DNA of 16,392 nt from an uncultured Pirellulaceae bacterium (GCA_934278005.1 CAKQWG010000070.1:1-16392), one strand, 5' to 3'. Positions 7,202 to 14,803 are shown, counted from the first letter of the stretch. Program-made: numbers and translations. The notes: generated by a model from the sequence alone, not told the origin.

Positions 7202-7250
7202 TGACCGCTCCGCCGGTCAAAGGCTTAAAAGCTTACTTCATCATGAATCG
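7202..7250 (+). repeat. Dispersed intergenic repeat, copy 2
   Basis: Bases 7202-7235 match 1-34 with three mismatches. This copy has a perfect 6-bp stem TGACCG / CGGTCA around CTCCGC. The shared tail catcatgaatcg ends at 7250. It lies between the DUF899 gene and the convergent sulfatase gene, with no gene of its own. Confidence 0.55.
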
Positions 7251-7507
7251 AATGCGATCTGCTTGCTGCGCGTGAGGAATTTGAATTCACAGGCTTCCCA
7301 GTTGCATGAGATCAGCAGTTCGATTGTGGCATGTTCCAACGCAGCACTCCTCCGGACTTTGCTGGACCTCGTCATTCCAACTCTTTTCCGCGGCTCTCTA
7401 CTCCTCTGCGAACTCTGCGTAAAGCTAGACGCGAGTAAAAAGGAGGTTCAGGAAGAAGTCTAGGCACAAAGTGAGAGTATTGGGCAAGGTTGCAACAAGT
7501 TAGCTTT
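7251..7507. other. Non-coding stretch between DUF899 and the sulfatase
   Basis: No gene is supported. Open frames here have no family features. Around 7403-7423 the strand reads CTCCTCTGCGAACTCTGCGTA, a low-complexity TCTGCG repeat of a kind I recall from intergenic DNA of several bacteria; this is not verified. AAGGAGG at 7440-7446 is not followed by a supported coding frame. Confidence 0.35.
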
Positions 7508-9217
7508 TCAATTCTGTTTCTTGGCGCGTTTATTCAATTCTTCGTACATGTTGAACCGTTCCGGATAGGCTACTCCAGTTTGTTTGGCCCAAGCCTCCCA
7601 CATGCCAATCATTTCATTGCGCAGCCCAGGTTTCTGGTTGGCCAAATCGATTAGTTCGGTGCGGTCGGTATCAATGTCGTACAGCTCCCAGGGTTGGCCG
7701 TACTCACGGACCAATTTCCAGCGTCCGTGGCGAACCGCCGCATTGCCCTCGTGCTCCCAGAACAGCGGATCGTAATGAATCGGATCGGTCTGACCTGCGA
7801 TCAGTGGTACGAGTGAGCGACCCTCGCAGGGCGGCACATCGGTGGGATACTCCCCTCCGGACAACTGGAGCACCGTTGGCATGATGTCTTGCAGGTATCC
7901 GTGCTGCCGCACCCAGCTTCCGCGCCTGTTGGGCTCGATCGCGGCCGGCCAGTGGGCGATCATTGGCGTGCAGGCGCCGCCTTCGTGCACGAAGTGTTTG
8001 TACTTGCGAAAGGGCGTATTGCTGGCACCGGCCCAGTGCAGTCCGATTCGCACTCCATCGGTGGTTTTAAGCGGTGGGTTCTTAACCATCGCCTCGTCGC
8101 CCACTCCAAACGCTCCTCCCTCCTGGCAAGCTCCATTGTCGGACATGAATAGGATGAGCGTATTGTCATACTCACCGGAATCTTTGAGGGCTGCGATCAA
8201 CCGCCCAACGTTTTGATCAACGCTGTCGAGGCATCCGGCGTAAGCTGCCATGATGGCCGCCAGTCTCGTGCGTTGTTTCTCATCGAGTGAATCCCAAGTT
8301 GGGCCGGGATGCGGCGCAGGCTGCATGTCGTTTGACAATAGACCTATTTGGCGTTGGCGTTGGTTTCGAGCCGCCATCATCGCGTCCCACCCATCACGAT
8401 AAGTGTCTGCATACTTCTGGTAGTCTTCCCACTTCGCGTTAAGTGGCCAGTGCGGTGCGTTGTAGGCCAGATACAAAAAGAACGGCTCGTCACCCTCCTG
8501 GTTGACTTCCTGGAGGTACTCGATCGCCTTGTCGGTGAACGTGTCAGTGGCGTAGAAGTTAGCAGGTATTTTGATCGCTCGGTTGCCCTCTACCAGCCCT
8601 CGGTTACCTCCGGGGCGGAAGTAATTGATTGCACCCGAGATGCAACCGTAGTATTTATCAAAGCCACGCTGCAGCGGCCAACATTCCCGGTCGCTCGCAC
8701 CCAGGTGCCATTTGCCTGTCATCAATGTCCTATAGCCAGCAGATTTCAACACCTCAGCAAGCGTAGTGCAGTTATCGTTTAAAAAACCTTGATAGGGGCC
8801 TTCAATTCCCAATGAATCACCCGGCGGAAGCGTCATGTGACCGATGCCAACTTGATGAGGCTGTAAGCCGGTCAATAAACTCGCGCGTGTCGGGCAGCAG
8901 CGTCCCTCATTATAGAACTGTGTAAAACGCAGACCATTGCTAGCGAGCGAATCGATGTTCGGCGTTTCAATCTCGCCACCATAACAACCTAAGTCTGAGT
9001 AACCCATGTCATCGACCAAAATCACGATGATGTTAGGTTTGCTCTGTCCAAGATTGGGCGTGTCGATCACACCTGCCTGCTCTGCAATTTGACGCAAATG
9101 TCCCGCCGCGATCTTGATTTCGTCGCGGTCGCCGTGGCCGCCAAACTCGGCAACCAAACCGCTCGTCGACACGAGCGTCATGAGCAAAAAAAGTGTAAGG
9201 GCAAGTCTGGCGATCAT
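7508..9217 (-). CDS. Exported sulfatase (arylsulfatase, formylglycine type)
   Basis: This enzyme hydrolyses sulfate esters, probably on polysaccharides, outside the cytoplasm. Starting at ATG 9217 (AGGAA 8 bases upstream) it has 569 residues and a signal peptide (MIARLALTLFLLMTLVSTSG). Metal ligands Asp69-Asp70 lie in VILVDDMGYSD. The signature C-x-P-x-R is present as Cys107-Cys-Pro-Thr-Arg111 followed by ASLLTG; Cys107 would be oxidised to formylglycine. GKWHLG (Lys169, His171), His256 in APHWPL and Asp360-Asn361 in MSDNG complete the active site, and the C-terminal sulfatase subdomain (WKLVREYGQPWELYDI) is present. It needs a formylglycine-generating enzyme, not encoded here. It is divergent from the PhnB-like gene. 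The specific substrate cannot be told. Confidence 0.94.
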   Translation of the reverse strand: MIARLALTLFLLMTLVSTSGLVAEFGGHGDRDEIKIAAGHLRQIAEQAGVIDTPNLGQSKPNIIVILVDDMGYSDLGCYGGEIETPNIDSLASNGLRFTQFYNEGRCCPTRASLLTGLQPHQVGIGHMTLPPGDSLGIEGPYQGFLNDNCTTLAEVLKSAGYRTLMTGKWHLGASDRECWPLQRGFDKYYGCISGAINYFRPGGNRGLVEGNRAIKIPANFYATDTFTDKAIEYLQEVNQEGDEPFFLYLAYNAPHWPLNAKWEDYQKYADTYRDGWDAMMAARNQRQRQIGLLSNDMQPAPHPGPTWDSLDEKQRTRLAAIMAAYAGCLDSVDQNVGRLIAALKDSGEYDNTLILFMSDNGACQEGGAFGVGDEAMVKNPPLKTTDGVRIGLHWAGASNTPFRKYKHFVHEGGACTPMIAHWPAAIEPNRRGSWVRQHGYLQDIMPTVLQLSGGEYPTDVPPCEGRSLVPLIAGQTDPIHYDPLFWEHEGNAAVRHGRWKLVREYGQPWELYDIDTDRTELIDLANQKPGLRNEMIGMWEAWAKQTGVAYPERFNMYEELNKRAKKQN

Positions 9218-9497
9218 GGTTGCTGTTCCTGAAATGGGTTGACCTAACAATCATAGTCATTTTTCGGCCTGACCGACTAGAGGTTGGGCAGAGCAGGGGC
9301 CATACAAACGCTTTTGCGAGCGCGAAATTGTCTAGAAAATCTTTTCGAACGGGCGTCGATTTAAGCCGTCCCTCTTCGATTACCGGGTGTCTGCGCATGC
9401 TGCGTGAAGGTTGCTTGATGAAAGCCACAGTCAATTTGGCCCACACCATCGCGTAGTTACTTCGATTTGCAAATTCACTCAAGCGAGAAAGATTCCG

Positions 9498-9980
9498 ATG
9501 AAACCAGCTAAGAACACGGTATGTCTGTGGTACGATCGCGATGCCGAAGCGGCGGCGAGGTTTTATGCCGAGACTTTTCCCAATTCCACGGTTGGTGCTG
9601 CGCATCGTGCACCGAGCGATAACCCATCGAGCCGTGAAGGAGATGTATTGACCGTCGAGTTTACGGTGATGGGGATTCCCTGCATCGGAATTAATGGCGG
9701 GCCGGGCGTGGAGCACAACTGGGCGTTCTCGTTCCAAGTCGCAACAGAAGATCAGGCTGAAACTGACCGTTACTGGAACGCCCTCGTTGCAGGCGGCGGT
9801 CAGGAAAGTCAGTGCGGCTGGTGCAAGGACCGCTGGGGAGTGAACTGGCAGATCACGCCCGTCGTGCTGACGAAAGCATTTAGTGGGTCAGACCGCGCCG
9901 CCAGCAAACGCGCCTTCGATGCAATGATGAAGATGCAAAAGATCGACGTCGCAGCTATCGAGGCTGCCATCCGCGGTTAG
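9498..9980 (+). CDS. PhnB-like VOC family protein
   Basis: This encodes a 160-residue VOC-superfamily protein of the PhnB/3-demethylubiquinone methyltransferase-like type. LWYDRDAEAAARFYAETFPN is the first strand and helix, INGGPGVEHNWAFSFQV is the central strand typical of the group, and WCKDRWGVNWQITP is the last strand. The C-terminal helix DAMMKMQKIDVAAIEAAIRG is the usual PhnB tail. The ATG at 9498 is chosen over an upstream ATG at 9411 because the family starts here; GAGAAAGA upstream is a weak ribosome binding site. The substrate is unknown. It has only distant similarity to the VOC gene at 94-501. A relic of a matching C-terminus lies at 5562-5591. A duplicated palindromic repeat starts 4 bases after the stop. 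Confidence 0.9.
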   Translation: MKPAKNTVCLWYDRDAEAAARFYAETFPNSTVGAAHRAPSDNPSSREGDVLTVEFTVMGIPCIGINGGPGVEHNWAFSFQVATEDQAETDRYWNALVAGGGQESQCGWCKDRWGVNWQITPVVLTKAFSGSDRAASKRAFDAMMKMQKIDVAAIEAAIRG

Positions 9981-9983
9981 CAG

Positions 9984-10058
9984 CCACGCTCTGGCGAGCG
10001 TAGCTACCGTCGCCAGACGGTGGCCGCCTGCGTCCCACGCTCTGGCGAGCGTAGCTAC
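9984..10058 (+). repeat. Two copies of a 24-base palindromic repeat
   Basis: Bases 9984-10007 and 10035-10058 are identical (core CTCTGGCGAGCGTAGCTAC). Between them TCGCCAGA (10010-10017) is the reverse complement of TCTGGCGA (9990-9997), giving an 8-bp stem. GTAGCTAC within the unit is itself palindromic. The position just after a stop suggests a REP-like dispersed element that may shape the transcript end. Confidence 0.6.
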
Positions 10059-10109
10059 AATGGAACTGATTGCCCGCCGCTTGTCGCTTCGTTCAGCAAA
10101 GCCAAAAAT

Positions 10110-10136
10110 GCATCCACATAGAAGCATCCACATAGA
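10110..10136 (+). repeat. Short tandem duplication in the leader of the GH-like gene
   Basis: GCATCCACATAGA occurs at 10110-10122 and 10124-10136, a 14-base period, directly upstream of the AGGAAC ribosome binding site of the gene starting at 10149. Confidence 0.6.
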
Positions 10137-10148
10137 GTGAGGAACCCG

Positions 10149-11747
10149 ATGATCAGAAGCTGCATGCTACTAGTGCTTATCATGGCGTTTTGCCCGGTTG
10201 TGAAGGGAGTGGAGACGATCTGGTCGGCGGACCAACCACGAGTTCAGCTCATTGGCCCACGGCTCACTGGACAGACGCAAGAGATTGTCGTCGATACGCT
10301 CAATCGCTATTTCAACGACGCCTTTGGTTGGAAGATCCCAGTCGCTGATCGGCTGAATTCGGAGGCGATCAATCTGGTCGTAGGCAACGCGGCAAACAAC
10401 GAAGTCTTGAAATCGCTCGTAGCGGGTGGCCTTGAGTTGGACACGGCTGCGCTGGGCGACGAGGGATTCCGGATCCTGAGCCATCAGACCGACGGTAAGC
10501 GTGTGATCATCATCGCGGCCAATACGCCACAGGGGCTGAAGCATGGATGCCAGGAGCTGATGTACTTTCGGACCGCCGCCACGCCAGATCTCGTCACTAT
10601 CGATTGGCCGTTGGATGTGGCGATGACGCCGCAGGTTGCTTATCGAGGCATCTATATATTGCCGATCTGGTCGGCGCACGACTCGCTCGAATCCTGGAAG
10701 CGAGTCTTGCGGTTTAACTCCGAACTGACGCTCAATCGCATTTGGTTTTGGCTGGATGGCTTTCCCGTTGCAGGCCATCCGGCCAGTTCGCACGGGAAGG
10801 ACTATCACTTAGAAAACACGGTGTTGGCAAGCGATGAAAACGTGCAGAGTCTGATTGACTTGGTGAACAGTGAAGGGATGAAGTTTTATATCGGCGGCGG
10901 CTGGATGAGTTGGCACCATTGGGAAGTGGTCGGCCAAGATAAGCAGAGAGCCGAGGAGTACTACTTAGACTATCTACGAGCGTTCAAGGGCGTAGCTGGG
11001 TTTTACTTCGAGCCGACCGGTGAGGGGACTGAGCGCGCGGATTGGTTGCCTGGCGATTCACTGCAGAAGATGATAGCCAGCTTGCTAGAGAAGGATCCCG
11101 CCTTTGAGACGGCGCTGGCCATCGGCTCTTTCAACAATGCGGAGTATCTTGAGCTGATGGCTCAACTGGATCCTGAGCGGGTCTACTGGTGGTGGTGTTG
11201 GGGCGATCCACTGCAAGACAAGGCGCTCGAGCGGTATTCCAGTGTGCTCGGCTGGCATACGACCAACCAGATGTCGGCGTTCCACGGCAGGCAGGCGCCC
11301 CCTGCGGCGGAGGACTTGGCTTTGGCCGGTATGGCGACTAGTTATGATCCCGGCATGGGCTATGGGAACCCTTGGAATGGCTGGGCGAAGATGGGCGTTT
11401 ATGAGCCGCGGGATTTTGATCCCTACACAATGCCGTACTTCTCGCACCAATACAAATTCCGCGAGCGATGCTGGAACGTCGAGCAGACCGAGGAGGAATT
11501 TGCGGCGAGACTGGCGCGCCGTCTGTTCGATGCCGACATGCCGGCCGAAGCCATTGGGTACTACTTGAAACTTGCCGATTTCTGCCGCGATCCGCTGGCA
11601 GCCGACTCCGGCGAGTTTGAAAGAATTGCCGCATTCGTAAGTAAACAGGCTGGGCGCGGGACGCCCCGCAATCGAGATTCGCTGGCACGAATGCGGGAAG
11701 CTGTGGAGGGTATCCAGCAGACGCGGGCCGCAGCCGCCAGCCAGTGA
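10149..11747 (+). CDS. Secreted glycoside-hydrolase-like protein, family uncertain
   Basis: The 532-residue protein starts with a signal peptide (MIRSCMLLVLIMAFCPVVKG). Residues about 30-155 resemble the alpha/beta domain that precedes the barrel in GH20 and GH67-type enzymes (EIVVDTLNRYF, INLVVGN, GDEGFRI, NTPQGLKHGCQELMYF). From PQVAYRGIYI (162) a TIM-barrel-like region follows, rich in Trp, with candidate acids Glu288, Glu292 and Glu295 in FYFEPTGEGTE. A catalytic pair cannot be assigned, so the activity is unproven. The ATG at 10149 has AGGAAC about 6 bases upstream and is preferred over GTG 10137. It probably acts in the periplasm on a polysaccharide. It is convergent with the ATP-grasp gene. 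Confidence 0.75.
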   Translation: MIRSCMLLVLIMAFCPVVKGVETIWSADQPRVQLIGPRLTGQTQEIVVDTLNRYFNDAFGWKIPVADRLNSEAINLVVGNAANNEVLKSLVAGGLELDTAALGDEGFRILSHQTDGKRVIIIAANTPQGLKHGCQELMYFRTAATPDLVTIDWPLDVAMTPQVAYRGIYILPIWSAHDSLESWKRVLRFNSELTLNRIWFWLDGFPVAGHPASSHGKDYHLENTVLASDENVQSLIDLVNSEGMKFYIGGGWMSWHHWEVVGQDKQRAEEYYLDYLRAFKGVAGFYFEPTGEGTERADWLPGDSLQKMIASLLEKDPAFETALAIGSFNNAEYLELMAQLDPERVYWWWCWGDPLQDKALERYSSVLGWHTTNQMSAFHGRQAPPAAEDLALAGMATSYDPGMGYGNPWNGWAKMGVYEPRDFDPYTMPYFSHQYKFRERCWNVEQTEEEFAARLARRLFDADMPAEAIGYYLKLADFCRDPLAADSGEFERIAAFVSKQAGRGTPRNRDSLARMREAVEGIQQTRAAAASQ

Positions 11748-11799
11748 ACGCGCGAGGCTGCATTAATTGAACATAATCGCATTCTGGTTCGGGAGTCAC

Positions 11800-12690
11800 T
11801 CAACGTTTGGGAAGCGAGGCTGATGTCCACATCTCGTCAAGTGCTTTAGCGAAGCGCCTAGGCGACTCGGGGTCGAACGAAAAGTAGAGTGAAGGCTCGA
11901 TGAGCTCTAGCTCCGAGACAGCCGGTGAGCCATCGTCGAGCAATACAATGTCAACTCGCGCGTACAGCAGGGTCTCGCCAAGTGCACTGAGCGCCTGATT
12001 GGCAACTTGCACGATCGGTTCGCTCGGAATGATCGCTCGGATGCTGCCACCATGTTCTTCCTGCACACGGAAGTCGCCCGCCCTGGGCCGTTTTAAAATG
12101 CTGTGGCTGTACTGACCTGCGAAATAACACAATGAGTATTCGCCTGTGGTTTGGATCGATCTCAAGAAGGGCTGCACCATCGCAGGTAGCGTGGCATACC
12201 TACTCACAGCTCGGCTGCAGTGCTGTGTTTCATCCGGGGACAACACATAAATTCCGTCGGCGTTGGCACCTATGGTCGGCTTGACCACTAGGCATGGTTT
12301 CGAACCCGCCTGGTCGAAAAGATTCGCAAGGCGAGTCTCGTCAAGGCGATCGATCCACTGAGTGGGTACGATCGGGACACCTCGGTTCTGCAGCTCTCGC
12401 AGGTACCCTTTGTCGAGATTCCATTGGCAGATGCGGAGCGGATTGAACAGCCGAGTGCCCGCGTGTTCAATGGCCGACAGAGTTGCTAGGAAACGCTGCG
12501 GCGCGGTGCAGTAATCCCACGGCGAACGGATCACCACAGCATCCAACTCCGCCCATGCCTGGGAAGGTAGCGACCACGGTATTTCGACGACCTGCCAGCC
12601 GAGCTGCTGAAGCGGATCGAACGTGAGATGATCGTAAACGAAGAAATCCGTTGCATTCTCCATTGTCAGGAATGCACATACGCGCGACAT
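11800..12690 (-). CDS. ATP-grasp ligase (RimK / glutathione synthetase / DcsG-like)
   Basis: This encodes a 296-residue ATP-grasp enzyme, which would join a carboxylate (through an acyl phosphate) to an amine or similar nucleophile. Visible elements are the N-terminal pre-ATP domain with VVIRSPWDY (52-60), Lys94 in NLDKGYL, Lys137 in LVVKPTIGANADGIYVL, the GEYSLCYF strand (183-190), Arg245 and Asp247 in YARVDIV, and the metal-binding Glu260/Glu262 with Glu265-Pro266 in ELELIEPSL. The block ILKRPRAGDFRVQEEHGG is typical of the stand-alone group often annotated as glutathione synthase-like or DcsG-like. The partner substrate is unknown. The ATG at 12690 lacks a good ribosome binding site. It is convergent with the GH-like gene 52 bases away. 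Confidence 0.86.
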   Translation of the reverse strand: MSRVCAFLTMENATDFFVYDHLTFDPLQQLGWQVVEIPWSLPSQAWAELDAVVIRSPWDYCTAPQRFLATLSAIEHAGTRLFNPLRICQWNLDKGYLRELQNRGVPIVPTQWIDRLDETRLANLFDQAGSKPCLVVKPTIGANADGIYVLSPDETQHCSRAVSRYATLPAMVQPFLRSIQTTGEYSLCYFAGQYSHSILKRPRAGDFRVQEEHGGSIRAIIPSEPIVQVANQALSALGETLLYARVDIVLLDDGSPAVSELELIEPSLYFSFDPESPRRFAKALDEMWTSASLPKR

Positions 12691-12966
12691 GGGGTGTTCA
12701 GTTCAGTTTTTGGGGCGGTAGATCTTGAGACTGCGGATAGCGTTGGATGGCTACAGTCGAGATTCTAAAGACCCATCGCACTTAACAACATGCCACGGAG
12801 CGTAGTCACCGGCCCGGGCCGAGTTCGTCCGTCGACTCGCAGCGCTGATATGCGCTAGCGCGAGGGCCCTGTGCGAATTGGAATAAGATTTGCATCGCTG
12901 ATGCCTATCCAGTACGCCAGACGTGCTCAGGAAATTGCACTCTAAGACTTTCAGTAGAGGATTACC

Positions 12967-13125
12967 ATGGACGCTCCCCAAATCGGTGATATTTACCGCT
13001 GCGAGAAATGCCAACTCGAACTCCAGGTGACGAAAGGTTGCGACTGCAAAGCATGCACGGCGCGGCTTGAATGCTGTGGTCAACCCATGGCTAAGGTGCC
13101 TCGCTTGCCGATCCAAAACGCCTAG
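12967..13125 (+). CDS. Small desulforedoxin-like metal-binding protein
   Basis: This is a 52-residue protein. GDIYRCEKCQLELQ with Cys12-x-x-Cys15, a middle set Cys25, Cys27 and Cys30, and Cys36-Cys37 in LECCGQPM match the desulforedoxin / desulfoferrodoxin N-terminal pattern (CxxC...CCGxPM), which binds iron or zinc through four Cys. The extra CxCxxC is unusual beside the minimal domain. AGAGGA lies 5 bases before the ATG, supporting a real gene. The start is divergent from the ATP-grasp gene (276 bases between), and the stop is 15 bases from the end of the His-rich lipoprotein gene on the other strand. A redox or metal-handling role is inferred. Confidence 0.82.
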   Translation: MDAPQIGDIYRCEKCQLELQVTKGCDCKACTARLECCGQPMAKVPRLPIQNA

Positions 13126-13140
13126 AGTGGCTGTGGATGG

Positions 13141-14073
13141 TTATTCGACTTGTACCACCAACGGGACGATCTGCACTTGTCCGCCGCGTTTGAACTGCCC
13201 CCAGGCTTTGTAAATTCCAGGCTTCTCGAACTTCGCAGCAAAAGTCACGCGGTTTTTTGGGCCCGCGCCGTCAGAAGGATGTGCATGAACGAACTGTGTA
13301 GCATCGGCGCTGATCGCATTCAGATGTCCCATGGCACCCATGTATGGCTCGAGGTCTGAGACAGGCTTGCCGTCGGGAGTTGAGAGTTCAAAGTGGATCG
13401 TTGTCTCTTCGCCGGCTTTGACTCCCGCTACGGTGATCTGCGCCGTGAGCTCGTCTGTGGTGAGCTTGCCTGGCACATTGGGTATTAGCTTAGGTGCGGC
13501 CGGCGCATCGCCAGCGACCGCAAGTTTGCCGGTAGCAATCCCGGCCGTTCCGTCCGCTTCACGGAAATCGGCAAAGAAATAGTAGTTCCCGCCAACTTCA
13601 AATGTATGCTGAACGGTCAGCTGACCGCTTTCAGCGTCGACATCGGGATGGAGGTGGGCGAACTGATCCAGGCCCTCGCGAACAATGATTAGGTGGAGCT
13701 TGGCTTCGTGAGACTCCTTGAAGTCTTTGACTAGCTGACCATCCTCGGCTGGAATCGACATCTGGATTTTTGTCTCGACGCCAGCGCGGACTGTCTCTGG
13801 CTGGACATCGAGCTTTCTTCGAGTCGCGGTGTGACCTTCGTGATGACCTGCTCCGTGTGCATGTTCCTTGTCCATGTCGTGGCTCGTGCCATGCGCGTGA
13901 TCGTCATCGATTTCGTGGCCCTGTTGGTGTCGTGGCGCGTGATCGACAGGTGTAGGAGACTGCCTGTTGCAGCCGATTATGACGGTGCTGAACAGTATGA
14001 TTACAGTACCACGAATGAATGGTTGCCTGTTCAAGATGCTCGGAGAGCTGCTAACCGAATTAAATCTAATCAT
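13141..14073 (-). CDS. His-rich lipoprotein with two YtkA/FixH-like beta domains
   Basis: Starting at ATG 14073 (AGGGA 7 bases upstream) the protein has 310 residues. The frame is open to 14166 but the lipoprotein signal fixes the start. A hydrophobic stretch ends in a lipobox (VIIGC, Cys35). Residues 45-81 hold 11 His among Asp/Glu/Gly (for example DDDHAHGTSHD and HAHGAGHHEGH), a likely metal-binding linker. Two beta domains follow, and both contain the pattern H-x12-H-x-H-P: His127...His140-x-His142-Pro, and His250...His263-x-His265-Pro. This points to metal (copper or zinc) binding outside the cytoplasm. No exact family function is known to me. It converges on the desulforedoxin-like gene. 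Confidence 0.82.
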   Translation of the reverse strand: MIRFNSVSSSPSILNRQPFIRGTVIILFSTVIIGCNRQSPTPVDHAPRHQQGHEIDDDHAHGTSHDMDKEHAHGAGHHEGHTATRRKLDVQPETVRAGVETKIQMSIPAEDGQLVKDFKESHEAKLHLIIVREGLDQFAHLHPDVDAESGQLTVQHTFEVGGNYYFFADFREADGTAGIATGKLAVAGDAPAAPKLIPNVPGKLTTDELTAQITVAGVKAGEETTIHFELSTPDGKPVSDLEPYMGAMGHLNAISADATQFVHAHPSDGAGPKNRVTFAAKFEKPGIYKAWGQFKRGGQVQIVPLVVQVE

Positions 14074-14192
14074 GGCTGGTCCCTGTAAGTTCTTGTGCTC
14101 GTAGTGACTCCATTGTAACTGGCTACCGCGTCCAGCGCTAGCGTGATCGATTTGCTGTGCCGGCACGCAAAATGACTGTGGTTCGAAATGAT

Positions 14193-14303
14193 CTAATTCA
14201 CTTCAATTTGGTCTATTCCTGCCGTCGCTGCAATCACGTCAAGCTCGACCAGCGGGTCGCTGAGTCGACTGAGACCGCCAGGCAATTTGAGCCTCGGCGG
14301 CAT
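14193..14303 (-). pseudogene. Possible C-terminal relic of a RidA (YjgF)-family gene
   Basis: The minus-strand frame ending at 14193 reads GGLSRLSDPLVELDVIAA, which resembles the closing strand of RidA enamine/imine deaminases (a pattern like S-L-x-D-P-x-L-V-E-I-D-x-I-A). The frame is open only from 14336, with no family-like sequence before it and no start signal. At most 47 residues remain against about 130 in the family. This rests on one short pattern. Confidence 0.3.
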
Positions 14304-14518
14304 TGAAATCAGTTGGTACGCCAAACGACAGCGCGGTCAACTTCCAGACCAGTATTGAGTTTCGTTTTATCAACAGGGGATGCCGCTAGCGACAGCCCAA
14401 TAGGGAAATGGGCGAGGTCTAGGAACATCTGTGGGGCAGGCTAAAGTCGCGCAGGAGCTAGGGACAGATAAACGGGTAGAATGTCGACTCATCTTCAAAT
14501 CGCAGGAGGGAACGGTTG
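14304..14518. other. Non-coding stretch before the small plus-strand gene
   Basis: No gene is seen. The right end holds the strong ribosome binding site AGGAGGG (14504-14510) for the gene at 14519. Together with 14074-14192 it separates two divergent genes and should carry both promoters; I could not place them with confidence. Confidence 0.4.
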
Positions 14519-14803
14519 GTGAAATCAGACAAAATACTTCAGCGGATTGTGGCGTTCAACCAAGCCCAAGGCGGTGGTGTGCGGATTGAGAAGCGGTCCA
14601 ATGGATACTCCCTGTTTCGTGAGGACACCGGCCGCCCGATAGCGCGACTCCGCCCGTCCAAAAAAGAAGATCTCGTGGAAGTCTTGTCGTGGAGTCATCG
14701 GGGCAAGTGGGCGCAAATCGGCGATATCGGTCCAATGACTATGTCGTTGGAAGCTGCATTGGAATACATCGCCAGTGATCCCGTGGGTATCTTTTGGAGA
14801 TAA
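14519..14803 (+). CDS. Small conserved-looking protein of unknown function
   Basis: This encodes 94 residues. The GTG at 14519 is chosen because AGGAGGG ends 8 bases upstream; a TTG at 14516 is only 5 bases away. The sequence has RIEKRSNGYSLFREDTGRPI, IARLRP, VEVLSWSHRGKWAQIGDIG and a helix SLEAALEYIASDP. This looks like a compact alpha/beta domain, and I have a vague memory of similar small uncharacterised proteins, but I cannot name a family. It has no signal peptide or membrane segment. It lies 83 bases upstream of the EEP-fold membrane protein gene on the same strand and may share its transcript. Confidence 0.75.
   Translation: MKSDKILQRIVAFNQAQGGGVRIEKRSNGYSLFREDTGRPIARLRPSKKEDLVEVLSWSHRGKWAQIGDIGPMTMSLEAALEYIASDPVGIFWR

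Noticed and set aside
9033..9737. 234-codon minus-strand frame
   Set aside because: It overlaps the start of the sulfatase in another frame and lies antisense to the PhnB-like gene. Composition and content look random.
10170..10808. 212-codon minus-strand frame opposite the GH-like gene
   Set aside because: It is a shadow of the signal peptide and N-terminal domain of the plus-strand gene, which has a good ribosome binding site.
12751..12819. Minus-strand APWHVVKCDGSLE, faintly like the P-[CW]-H-R-V-V..D-G motif of alkyltransferase-like (MGMT/ATL) proteins
   Set aside because: The key Arg is missing, only a dozen residues resemble the motif, and nothing else of the family is present nearby.
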